The notes under the pieces are model-generated. The model made no database searches, was not told where the DNA came from, and saw only the letters and a program-made list of their open reading frames with translations. A DNA stretch of 64,000 nt from Lachnospiraceae bacterium AF51-6-b8A (GTDB lineage Bacteria > Bacillota > Clostridia > Lachnospirales > Lachnospiraceae): NCBI GenBank assembly GCA_027682585.1, contig JAQCZH010000003.1, forward strand, positions 1 through 64,000, given 5' to 3'. The position numbers and the translations under genes are program-made. Position 1 is the first letter of the stretch. Each line of letters begins with the position of its first letter. This document shows positions 57,696 to 64,000 of this stretch, piece after piece.

Positions 57696-57741
57696 ATACT
57701 CCTATCAGAGACTTGTTTTTCAAGTCAAATCATAGGAGTAT
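57696..57741 (-). promoter_or_regulatory. nested hairpin burying the DUF975 ribosome-binding site
   Basis: ATACTCCTAT and ATAGGAGTAT, 10 base pairs, enclose a second hairpin ACTTG/CAAGT. The AGGAG of the 3' arm is the only Shine-Dalgarno sequence, seven bases before the ATG. Five Ts separate the stem from the ATG. It may be a translational or attenuation control. The 5' arm also contains TATACT, a possible -10. Confidence 0.65.
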
Positions 57742-57766
57742 AACCTTACTTGCACAATAGAATAAC

Positions 57767-57795
57767 CTTAAGAAATTCTTAAAAATCCTTCTTAA
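57767..57795 (-). promoter_or_regulatory. CTTAA direct repeats and palindrome upstream of DUF975
   Basis: TTAAGAAATTCTTAA (57768-57782) is a perfect palindrome, and CTTAA occurs three times (57767, 57778 and 57791) on the plus strand at 11- and 13-base steps. AAGGTTAT also repeats at 22-base spacing closer to the gene. Such repeats suit an OmpR-type regulator. Confidence 0.35.
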
Positions 57796-57849
57796 TAAGT
57801 ACCGGCGCTGTCAGACTGCCTGATCCCGGCCATTCCCCGGGCACTGCCT

Positions 57850-59334
57850 TTACCTGGTCTGCAGACTGGCATTATTCTGACGAACACCGTCCTGGCTGCC
57901 AGCAGACGCATTATCCTGTGCCTTACTGTCCGTAAAGGTATTATCCTTATTTACCGTAACCCCTAGCCCGATCAAATCATTCCTGGCAGAGGCGCGATAG
58001 TGGGAGCCAGCCAGATCCGTCAAGAGCTGCTCGTAATACTTAATGGCATTGTCCCGATCCCCCAGCTTGTTATAAGCGGAGGCCAGTCGGTAGAGAGCGG
58101 CGCCGTCCTCATAGCCGGCGCTGGACTTGTCCTGGATCAGGGGCAGGTACTGATTGACTGCTTCCTGCCAGTTGCCGGCGCTATAGGCCGTATTGCCCGC
58201 TGTATATGCCGTCTTCTTCTTAAAATCTCCCAGTTTATTGTTCAAATCATCATAATCAGCCTTGCCGGTATCTCCCAGAAGATCACGGTTCACAGACGAA
58301 AGCACCCGATAGGCTCCCGCCTGATCATTGGCTGCCAGCTTGCTCTTGGCCTCGATCAGACTCTCATAAGAAGTCACCGCATCCGCCTTGCCAGTGTAGT
58401 TGGACAACTGGTCCTGCAGGCTCTGTACCTGTTTCTGCAGAGAGGAAATACTGGAATCCGACGCCTCCTTCTGCTGATTGGCGGATACCAGGGCATCGGC
58501 CGCTGTGCTGTTGCTGTGCGCCCTGACTGCAGGATAAATGAGAAAAATCGACACCAAAATCCCTACGACCATTCCCACAAGAATATTGAGAAGGCTTCCT
58601 CTCGCCCCGTCAAAGTAGTCCAGAACGGAGCGATGATCCTCCAGGGGAATCTCCTCGCTGCCCAATACGAAAGCTCCAGGAAGCCGACGGTGGCTTTTCT
58701 TCTGTGACTGCGCAGTTCTCCTGAGCCCCTCCCGGGTCTCCTTGCTGTAGCGAACCGTCACGGGATCAGAGGCATCTATCCTGCGTGCCACCTTCAGAGC
58801 CTTGGCCGCCTCCCTGTAATTGCCGTCTGCGATCTGGCAGAGGGCAAAGAGCTGATAGGCCTTAACCATATGAGGATTCATCTCAATGACCCGCTTGAGC
58901 TGAATTCTTGCCAGATCCCGGTTTCCTTCCTTACAGTAGCGAACCGCCTGGTTGAACTTGTGCATGGTGTTGGAGATCTTCTCCATGGCACCCCTGCTCT
59001 TCTGGACCCCTTCCAGATAGAGATCCGCCCGATTGTCTTCCGGCTGCAGGTTCTTGCTGATCACCCACTCATTCAGAGCCAAAACCATCTCGCCGATCTC
59101 GTAATAACACAGTCCCAGCAGATTTCTGGCGTCTGTCAGTCCCTTATCACAGTGCAGAGCTGTCTCCAGATTCTCAATGGCAGAGGATATCTCTCTGTTC
59201 TGCGCCCGCCGCAGTCCCTCGTTATAGAGCCGCTGCCCCCTGGCTCTGACCCTGCGGTACTCCTTCAGATTAGCGCCGCAAATAGGGCAGCAATCTTCTC
59301 TGTCGATCTCATAGCCGCAATAAAAACAATTCAT
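57850..59334 (-). CDS. zinc-ribbon, TPR-containing membrane protein
   Basis: A 494-residue protein. The N terminus is a zinc ribbon (MNCFYCGYEIDREDCCPICG, CxxC pairs), followed by TPR-like helices (about 25-190), one TM (about 253-275), a coiled coil (about 290-330, SISSLQKQVQSLQDQLSN) and further TPRs (about 375-455) outside the membrane. The last 40 residues are Asn/Ser/Gln-rich. The start at 59334 has AGGGGG eight bases upstream; a longer frame runs into the small gene. It may be a scaffold; partner and role are unknown. Confidence 0.85.
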   Translation of the reverse strand: MNCFYCGYEIDREDCCPICGANLKEYRRVRARGQRLYNEGLRRAQNREISSAIENLETALHCDKGLTDARNLLGLCYYEIGEMVLALNEWVISKNLQPEDNRADLYLEGVQKSRGAMEKISNTMHKFNQAVRYCKEGNRDLARIQLKRVIEMNPHMVKAYQLFALCQIADGNYREAAKALKVARRIDASDPVTVRYSKETREGLRRTAQSQKKSHRRLPGAFVLGSEEIPLEDHRSVLDYFDGARGSLLNILVGMVVGILVSIFLIYPAVRAHSNSTAADALVSANQQKEASDSSISSLQKQVQSLQDQLSNYTGKADAVTSYESLIEAKSKLAANDQAGAYRVLSSVNRDLLGDTGKADYDDLNNKLGDFKKKTAYTAGNTAYSAGNWQEAVNQYLPLIQDKSSAGYEDGAALYRLASAYNKLGDRDNAIKYYEQLLTDLAGSHYRASARNDLIGLGVTVNKDNTFTDSKAQDNASAGSQDGVRQNNASLQTR

Positions 59335-59344
59335 GGCCAGCCCC

Positions 59345-59491
59345 CTAGCTGCGAAGTGCCCCGCCGTTCTTGACAATCTCCCGCATGAGATCCGTCAAAT
59401 CAGTCAGATCTTTCCCGTGAATGGCATCTTCCGCCTCCTCAAGCTCCATAATGGGCTCATAATGCTTCAGTTCTTCCTCAAAATCAATCAT
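59345..59491 (-). CDS. small acidic protein, 48 residues, unknown function
   Basis: A short frame starting MIDFEEELKHYEPIMELEEA and ending DLMREIVKNGGALRS, strongly acidic and probably helical. AAGGAGG lies seven bases before the ATG, and it fits exactly between valS and the zinc-ribbon/TPR gene (10 bases to the next start). A longer frame upstream is unsupported. I do not recognise a family. Confidence 0.7.
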   Translation of the reverse strand: MIDFEEELKHYEPIMELEEAEDAIHGKDLTDLTDLMREIVKNGGALRS

Positions 59492-59570
59492 GAAAAACCT
59501 CCTTGCCCGGACACCGGAACATGTCCACAGGGATACACCGCAGGATTTCTCCTTCTCCGATTCAAAACGT

Positions 59571-62237
59571 TCAAACAGACAGCCCTTCATCCATGGTCTT
59601 AAGGCGGGCTGTAATATCCTCCATCATCTGCTCATACCTGGCCAGCTTGTCACGTTCAGCCGCGACCTTAGCGGCAGGAGCCTTGGAGAGGAAGTTCTCA
59701 TTGCTCAGCATACTGTGAGAGCGCTTCAGTTCCCCCTCAAGACGTTTCCGCTCCCTTGCGAGACGCTCTTTCTCCTTGGCCAGATCAATCAGGTCAGCCA
59801 GGGGCATATAGATAACCGCAGCAGGAATTACTGCCGACACCGCATCAGAACCGATCCCGCTCTCATCCGACTGGACACAGATCTCAGAGGCGTTAGCAAG
59901 ACCGGCATAGACCTCCTGGTTTTGCACAAACATCTCACGGGTACCTGCATCCTGGGCCACAATAACCAGTTTGGACTTGCGGCTGTTCGGCACATCCATC
60001 TGCATCCGGACATCGCGAACGGCCCGAACCAGATCCATGGCATGCCCCAGAGCCTGTTCCGCCTCAGGATCATTTTCTTCCGAAACGTAAACAGGCCAGT
60101 CCTCGATCATAATGGATTCCGCCTCCGGGCGCAGGCTGCAGTATATCTCTTCTGTGATAAAGGGCATGAAGGGGTGTAGAAGCTTGAGCGCTTCCGACAG
60201 AACCTCCTTCAGGGTATAAAGAGCGGCATTGGCAGAGACAGAATCCTGTTCTTTATGATACATACGGGGCTTGACAATCTCAATATACCAGTCGCAGAAC
60301 TCATCCCAGATAAAATCGCAGACCTTCTGCACAGCGATTCCCAATTCATACTTGTCCATATTCTCCGTAACTTCTCCAGCCACGGTATTCACACGGCTTC
60401 GGATCCAGCGGTCTGCCGTTCTGAGCTCGCGGTCAGCCGGCTTATGCAGGCTGACCCCCTCCAGATTCATCATGATGAATCTGGAGGCGTTCCAGACCTT
60501 GTTTGCGAAATTGCGGCTGTTCTCCACACGCTCGGTATAAAAGCGCATATCGTTACCGGGGGCATTTCCTGTGATCAAGGTCAGACGCAGAGCGTCAGCC
60601 CCATACCGGTCGATGATCTCCAGCGGATCAATTCCGTTGCCCAAAGACTTGGACATCTTGCGCCCCTTGTCATCGCGCACCAGGCCATGAATCAGAACAT
60701 GGTGGAAGGGAGCCCTGCCGGTCTGCTCCACCGCGGAGAACATCATGCGAATGACCCAAAAGAAGATAATGTCGTAGCCTGTCACCAGGACATCCGTCGG
60801 ATAAAAATAGTCAAATTCCGGAGTCTTCCTGGGCCAGCCCAGGGTAGAAAAGGGCCAGAGGGCGGAGGAAAACCAGGTATCTAAGGTATCCTCCTCCTGG
60901 ACGAAATGGCTGCCGCCGCACTGAGGACATGTCTTGGGCGCACCGCCCCGTCTGACCACAATCCTGCCACAATCCTGGCAGTAATAGGCCGGGATTCGAT
61001 GTCCCCACCAAAGCTGGCGGGAGATACACCAGTCCTTGATATTCTCCAGCCAGTGTTCATAGGTCTTTCCGTAGTTTCCGGGCACAAACTGCATCTCCCC
61101 CCGATGGAAGGAATCCAGTGCCTCCTGTCCCATTTCCTTCATGCGGACAAACCACTGGGGCTTGATCATGGGCTCAACCGTTGTATGACAGCGGTCATGG
61201 GTGCCGACAGCATGTGTGTGGGGAACGACCTTGACCAGAAGCCCCAGCCGGTCCAGATCCTCTACGATGGCCTTGCGGGCCTCATAGCGGTCCATGCCGG
61301 TGTACTTGCCGCAGCGTTCATTCATACTGGCGTCGTCATTTAAAATATTGATTTCCTCCAGCTCATGGCGCCTGCCGACCTCAAAATCATTTGGATCATG
61401 GGCGGGCGTGATCTTCACACAGCCGGTCCCGAACTCTCTGTCGACATACTCATCGACAATTACCGGAATCCTGCGGTCTGTCAGAGGCAGAAGAAGCATC
61501 TTGCCAATCAGATCCCGATAGCGGTCATCCTCAGGGTGAACCGCCACAGCCGTATCCCCCAGCAGGGTCTCGGGACGAGTGGTCGCAATCTCGACAAAGC
61601 GCCCCTCCTCGCCCTCAATCGGATACTTAATATGCCAGAAGCTGCCATTCTGATCCTCGTGCTCCACCTCGGCGTCAGATAGAGAAGTCCGGCACTTGGG
61701 ACACCAATTGATGATACGACTGCCACGATAGATATAGCCCTTCTCATACAGGCGGCAAAAGACCTCCTCAACTGCCTCAGAGCAGCCCTGATCCATGGTG
61801 AAGCGCTCCCTCTTCCAGTCAGCGGAGCTTCCAAGCTTCTTCAGCTGATTGATAATCGTACGGCCGTACTCTTCTCTCCAGTCCCAGCAGTAATCCAGGA
61901 ACTTCTCCCTGCCGATGGTCAGCTTATCAATCCCCCTGTCCTTTAAGGCATTGGTAACCTTGACTTCCGTGGCAATCGCCGCGTGATCCGTTCCCGGCTG
62001 CCAGAGAGCCTCATAGCCCTGCATACGCTTGTAACGGATCAGGATATCCTGCATGGTATTGTCCAGCGCGTGCCCCATGTGCAGCTTTCCGGTAATATTG
62101 GGAGGAGGCATGACAATGGTGAAAGGCTTCTTGTCCCGGTTCACCTGGGCATGGAAATATCCCCTCTTCTCCCATTTCTCATAGAGACGGCCCTCAATTC
62201 CCTTGGGGTCGTAGGTTTTGGCCAGCTCCCTGCTCAT
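59571..62237 (-). CDS. valS: valyl-tRNA synthetase
   Basis: An 888-residue class I synthetase. The HIGH motif appears as PPNITGKLHMGHALDN, the editing domain as VEIATTRPETLLGDTAVAVHPED, and KMSKS as GRKMSKSLGNGIDP. An anticodon-binding domain and C-terminal coiled coil (about 820-888) complete it. AAGGAG precedes the ATG. Unlike many Firmicutes valS genes it is not preceded by a recognisable T-box; instead its leader contains a long hairpin element with a U-tract. Confidence 0.96.
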   Translation of the reverse strand: MSRELAKTYDPKGIEGRLYEKWEKRGYFHAQVNRDKKPFTIVMPPPNITGKLHMGHALDNTMQDILIRYKRMQGYEALWQPGTDHAAIATEVKVTNALKDRGIDKLTIGREKFLDYCWDWREEYGRTIINQLKKLGSSADWKRERFTMDQGCSEAVEEVFCRLYEKGYIYRGSRIINWCPKCRTSLSDAEVEHEDQNGSFWHIKYPIEGEEGRFVEIATTRPETLLGDTAVAVHPEDDRYRDLIGKMLLLPLTDRRIPVIVDEYVDREFGTGCVKITPAHDPNDFEVGRRHELEEINILNDDASMNERCGKYTGMDRYEARKAIVEDLDRLGLLVKVVPHTHAVGTHDRCHTTVEPMIKPQWFVRMKEMGQEALDSFHRGEMQFVPGNYGKTYEHWLENIKDWCISRQLWWGHRIPAYYCQDCGRIVVRRGGAPKTCPQCGGSHFVQEEDTLDTWFSSALWPFSTLGWPRKTPEFDYFYPTDVLVTGYDIIFFWVIRMMFSAVEQTGRAPFHHVLIHGLVRDDKGRKMSKSLGNGIDPLEIIDRYGADALRLTLITGNAPGNDMRFYTERVENSRNFANKVWNASRFIMMNLEGVSLHKPADRELRTADRWIRSRVNTVAGEVTENMDKYELGIAVQKVCDFIWDEFCDWYIEIVKPRMYHKEQDSVSANAALYTLKEVLSEALKLLHPFMPFITEEIYCSLRPEAESIMIEDWPVYVSEENDPEAEQALGHAMDLVRAVRDVRMQMDVPNSRKSKLVIVAQDAGTREMFVQNQEVYAGLANASEICVQSDESGIGSDAVSAVIPAAVIYMPLADLIDLAKEKERLARERKRLEGELKRSHSMLSNENFLSKAPAAKVAAERDKLARYEQMMEDITARLKTMDEGLSV

Positions 62238-62257
62238 ACAAGCTCCTTCCCTGATCG

Positions 62258-62354
62258 AAAAAGGCTGTGAAACAGCACACGCCGACCGCCATATTCTCGA
62301 TTACATTCCATTTGCGTAAGCGATATATGGCGATCAGCATGACATTTCACAGCC
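62258..62354 (-). repeat. long hairpin element, copy B, in the valS leader
   Basis: The minus strand folds into a nearly continuous hairpin: GGCTGTGAAA/TTTCACAGCC, then CATG/CGTG, then a 13-bp CTGATCGCCATAT stem with two GU pairs, and a 30-base loop. Five Ts follow, then the valS ribosome site. It is terminator-like but between promoter and gene, so it may act as an attenuator. It is related to copy A at 17699-17798. Confidence 0.7.
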
Positions 62355-62423
62355 TCGTCATGCATCTCCCTGCCGATTGGCTCTATTCCTTCTGTTTTTG
62401 CGCCAAAGCCGTAATCCTTAGTA

Positions 62424-62452
62424 ATTTTAAGCGGATCAGACGGGCTTGTCAA
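62424..62452 (-). promoter_or_regulatory. valS promoter
   Basis: Minus-strand TTGACA (62447-62452), 17 bases, then TAAAAT (62424-62429). The leader to the ATG at 62237 is about 180 bases. Confidence 0.75.
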
Positions 62453-62609
62453 CGTACTGGCCAGCAGGTCTGAACCAGACCGAGCCGAATACCGGTCAGC
62501 AGCAACAAGAGGCGCTTATGTGTGCAGCGGCCGACATACATCAGCAAACGACGCTTATGCATCCATCCCCACGCATGCGGGACTGGCGCCGCCCGCGCAG
62601 GACAGGAAA

Positions 62610-62644
62610 ATAATGGAATACACACGCCGCAAGCATTCCATTAT
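62610..62644. repeat. inverted repeat between valS and the feo genes
   Basis: ATAATGGAAT and ATTCCATTAT, a perfect 10-bp inverted repeat with a 15-base loop. It lies 10 bases from the feo terminator; no gene is visible in 62453-62782. Confidence 0.6.
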
Positions 62645-62653
62645 CATGAATCA

Positions 62654-62692
62654 AAGGAGCACGGCCGACATAAAGTGTCGGCCGTGCTCCTT
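62654..62692 (-). terminator. feo operon terminator
   Basis: A perfect 17-bp stem, AAGGAGCACGGCCGACA and its complement, with a five-base loop. It is about 90 bases after the cysteine-rich feo gene. The T run is short, and the hairpin could act on both strands. Confidence 0.75.
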
Positions 62693-62782
62693 ATCTTACG
62701 ACAACAAAGTGCCGCAGAGCCCATATCCGATTTCCTTACCCCGAGATAGCAGAAGCTTATGTCTGCTCTCCCAATGAAAAAA

Positions 62783-62935
62783 CTACTTGTGCTTCTCCTC
62801 TGTGCAGCAGGATCCGCCCGCGCAGTTTCCGCTGCAGCCGGCACAGCCCTGAGAGTGGCGAATCACATGAATGCAGCCGGCAACAAGAGCCGCAATGGCA
62901 ACAACCGCAATGATACTTCCAAGAATCGTAGGCAT
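62783..62935 (-). CDS. FeoB-associated cysteine-rich membrane protein
   Basis: A 50-residue protein: one N-terminal TM (MPTILGSIIAVVAIAALVAG) and a short cytoplasmic cysteine cluster CAGCSGNCAGGSCC near the end. This is the form of the small cysteine-rich proteins encoded after feoB in many Clostridia. AAAGGAG precedes the ATG at 62935. It may help metal or redox handling at the transporter; this has not been shown. Confidence 0.88.
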   Translation of the reverse strand: MPTILGSIIAVVAIAALVAGCIHVIRHSQGCAGCSGNCAGGSCCTEEKHK

Positions 62936-63073
62936 ATTTGCTCCTTTCCCTGCGGATTCCTCTGACGAGAGAATCCGACGACAATCTCCAATACTGCTGT
63001 CTTGCGAATGCGCACAGATCACGAACAGATCCGCGGGCACTCGCTGATATTTGCGACTACAGCAGCAAAAGCT

Positions 63074-64000
63074 TTATAACTGCTTGTTCTTCTCAAGAGC
63101 CTCGACGGAAGTCTCCCCCCGCACCGTCTGCTCCGGTACGTAGCCCTTTCTGAAAAGCAGGTAGAGAAGGCCTGCCAGGAAGACAAATCCCAAAACAGAT
63201 GCCGCAGTAAAGGGCACTCCGAAAGCCAGACCGATGACGCGGTAGACGATCAGAGACACAACATAAGCCCAGCCGCACATCCAGCCGACAGCTGCCCAGA
63301 ACCACTTGCGGTTGTTCATCTCCCTGCGGATGGCACCCATAGCCGCAAAGCAGGGAGCGCAGAGTAGGTTAAAGCACATGAAAGCATAGGCTGAAATGGG
63401 AGTGTAATCCTTGGCTACATTGTCCCAGATCTGTTCACCGTCATCCTCCAGATCGTCGTCACCCTGGTAGTTGTAGAGGACGCCGAAGGTACCGACAACA
63501 TTCTCCTTGGCCAGAAGTCCGGTTACAGCTGCGACGGTGGGTCTCCATGAACCGAAGCCATTGGGTCGGAAGATGGTAGAGACAGGCTGGGCGACGGTAG
63601 CCAGAATCGAGGAATCCATATAGGAGACCTCATCCTCCTCAATGTGCATCTTCTCAGCCAGATCAGTGACAATCTGCGGATTCTCCTCGACCGCATTGGC
63701 CCAATTGTCATCCTGCAGATAGCTGAACTTGCCCTCGATGAAACCAAAATTGGAGGCAAACCAGATGATCATGGTCGCCAGAATAATCATAGAGCCGGCG
63801 CGCTTTACGAAAGAGAATCCTCTCTCCCAGGTAGCCCGTGCGACATTGCCCACAGAGGGTACATGATAGGCAGGCAGCTCCATAACAAAAGGAGCAGGCT
63901 CACCTGCGAAGGCCTTGAATTTCTTCAGAATAATTCCTGAGAGAACAATGGATGCCATGCCGATGAAGTAGGCGGACACGGCGATCAGGGAGTTCCCGCC
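63074..64000 (-). CDS. feoB: ferrous iron transport protein B, C-terminal part
   Basis: The last 308 residues of FeoB, the ferrous-iron permease with an N-terminal GTPase; the frame is open to the right edge (GGNSLIAVSAYFIG at the border), so the GTPase domain lies outside. The Gate/nucleoside-recognition region is visible: KFKAFAGEPAPFVMELPAYHVPS, GSMIILATMIIWFASNFG and VTGLLAKENVVGTFGVLY. About five membrane segments remain. The cysteine-rich partner gene follows. Confidence 0.93.
   Translation of the reverse strand, partial: GGNSLIAVSAYFIGMASIVLSGIILKKFKAFAGEPAPFVMELPAYHVPSVGNVARATWERGFSFVKRAGSMIILATMIIWFASNFGFIEGKFSYLQDDNWANAVEENPQIVTDLAEKMHIEEDEVSYMDSSILATVAQPVSTIFRPNGFGSWRPTVAAVTGLLAKENVVGTFGVLYNYQGDDDLEDDGEQIWDNVAKDYTPISAYAFMCFNLLCAPCFAAMGAIRREMNNRKWFWAAVGWMCGWAYVVSLIVYRVIGLAFGVPFTAASVLGFVFLAGLLYLLFRKGYVPEQTVRGETSVEALEKNKQL

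Noticed and set aside
62234..62452. A 72-codon minus-strand frame in the valS leader that ends at the valS start
   Set aside because: Its first ATG overlaps the promoter -35, it reads through the hairpin, and no good ribosome site is present. It is explained by the structured repeat; the related copy A has stop codons in the matching frame.
62238..62452. T-box riboswitch controlling valS
   Set aside because: No T-box sequence (TGGNACC within a GGGTGG-type context) or specifier loop could be found in the leader.

Overview
The window looks like chromosomal core DNA from a Gram-positive anaerobe of the Clostridia, most likely a Lachnospiraceae-type organism with fairly balanced GC. That placement is inferred from gene content: a type III glutamine synthetase, FtsEX-CtpA-PrfB, an hprK/murB/rapZ/whiA/crh-like cluster, a Feo system with a FeoB-associated cysteine-rich peptide, sigma-A type promoters, an FMN riboswitch and clostridial-type SH3/NlpC-P60 cell-wall enzymes. 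Nearly all genes lie on the minus strand, in one replichore orientation. I see no transposase, integrase, phage gene or CRISPR array.

Layout, left to right. 1-805: the 5' end of a 16S gene with tandem rrn promoters and two tRNA-Ser genes. 1.0-8.1 kb: ispD, then tsaD-rnz-rimI-tsaB-tsaE (t6A tRNA modification) and tex. 8.2-12.9 kb: glpK, homoserine dehydrogenase with an ACT-domain regulator, and prfB. 13-17.1 kb: ctpA, ftsX, ftsE and a PucR/CdaR-like regulator. 17.1-17.8 kb: a gene-free stretch with three perfect DnaA boxes. 17.8-22.5 kb: an SH3-NlpC/P60 hydrolase, cvfB, an acyl-ACP thioesterase, a YfbR-like nucleotidase, tRNA-Gln and yigZ. 22.6-28.7 kb: a class A PBP (plus strand), glnN and fba. 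29.0-29.25 kb: a candidate repressor-controlled small RNA locus.

29.2-40.1 kb is a long minus-strand cluster: ftsH, uvrC, hprK, an M18 aminopeptidase, murB, rapZ, whiA, a Crh-like HPr and a lipid kinase. It joins carbon-catabolite signalling (HPrK and HPr-like), envelope synthesis (MurB, RapZ, WhiA) and quality control. 40.2-47.3 kb holds transporters: putP, a polar amino-acid ABC system, and a TrpXYZ-type ABC system. 47.5-54.0 kb is on the plus strand: a two-component system, riboswitch-controlled ribU, and a VTC polymerase/DUF4956/beta-helix lipoprotein cluster. A convergent two-component system, a DUF975 membrane protein with a structured leader, a zinc-ribbon/TPR protein, a 48-residue protein, valS and the 3' part of a feo operon finish the window.

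The observations I rate highest are the candidate small RNA locus at 29.03-29.23 kb, a hairpin element present twice (after the NlpC gene and inside the valS leader), the DnaA-box cluster without dnaA, the Crh-like HPr whose phosphorylatable histidine is glutamate, and the hairpin that buries the DUF975 Shine-Dalgarno sequence.
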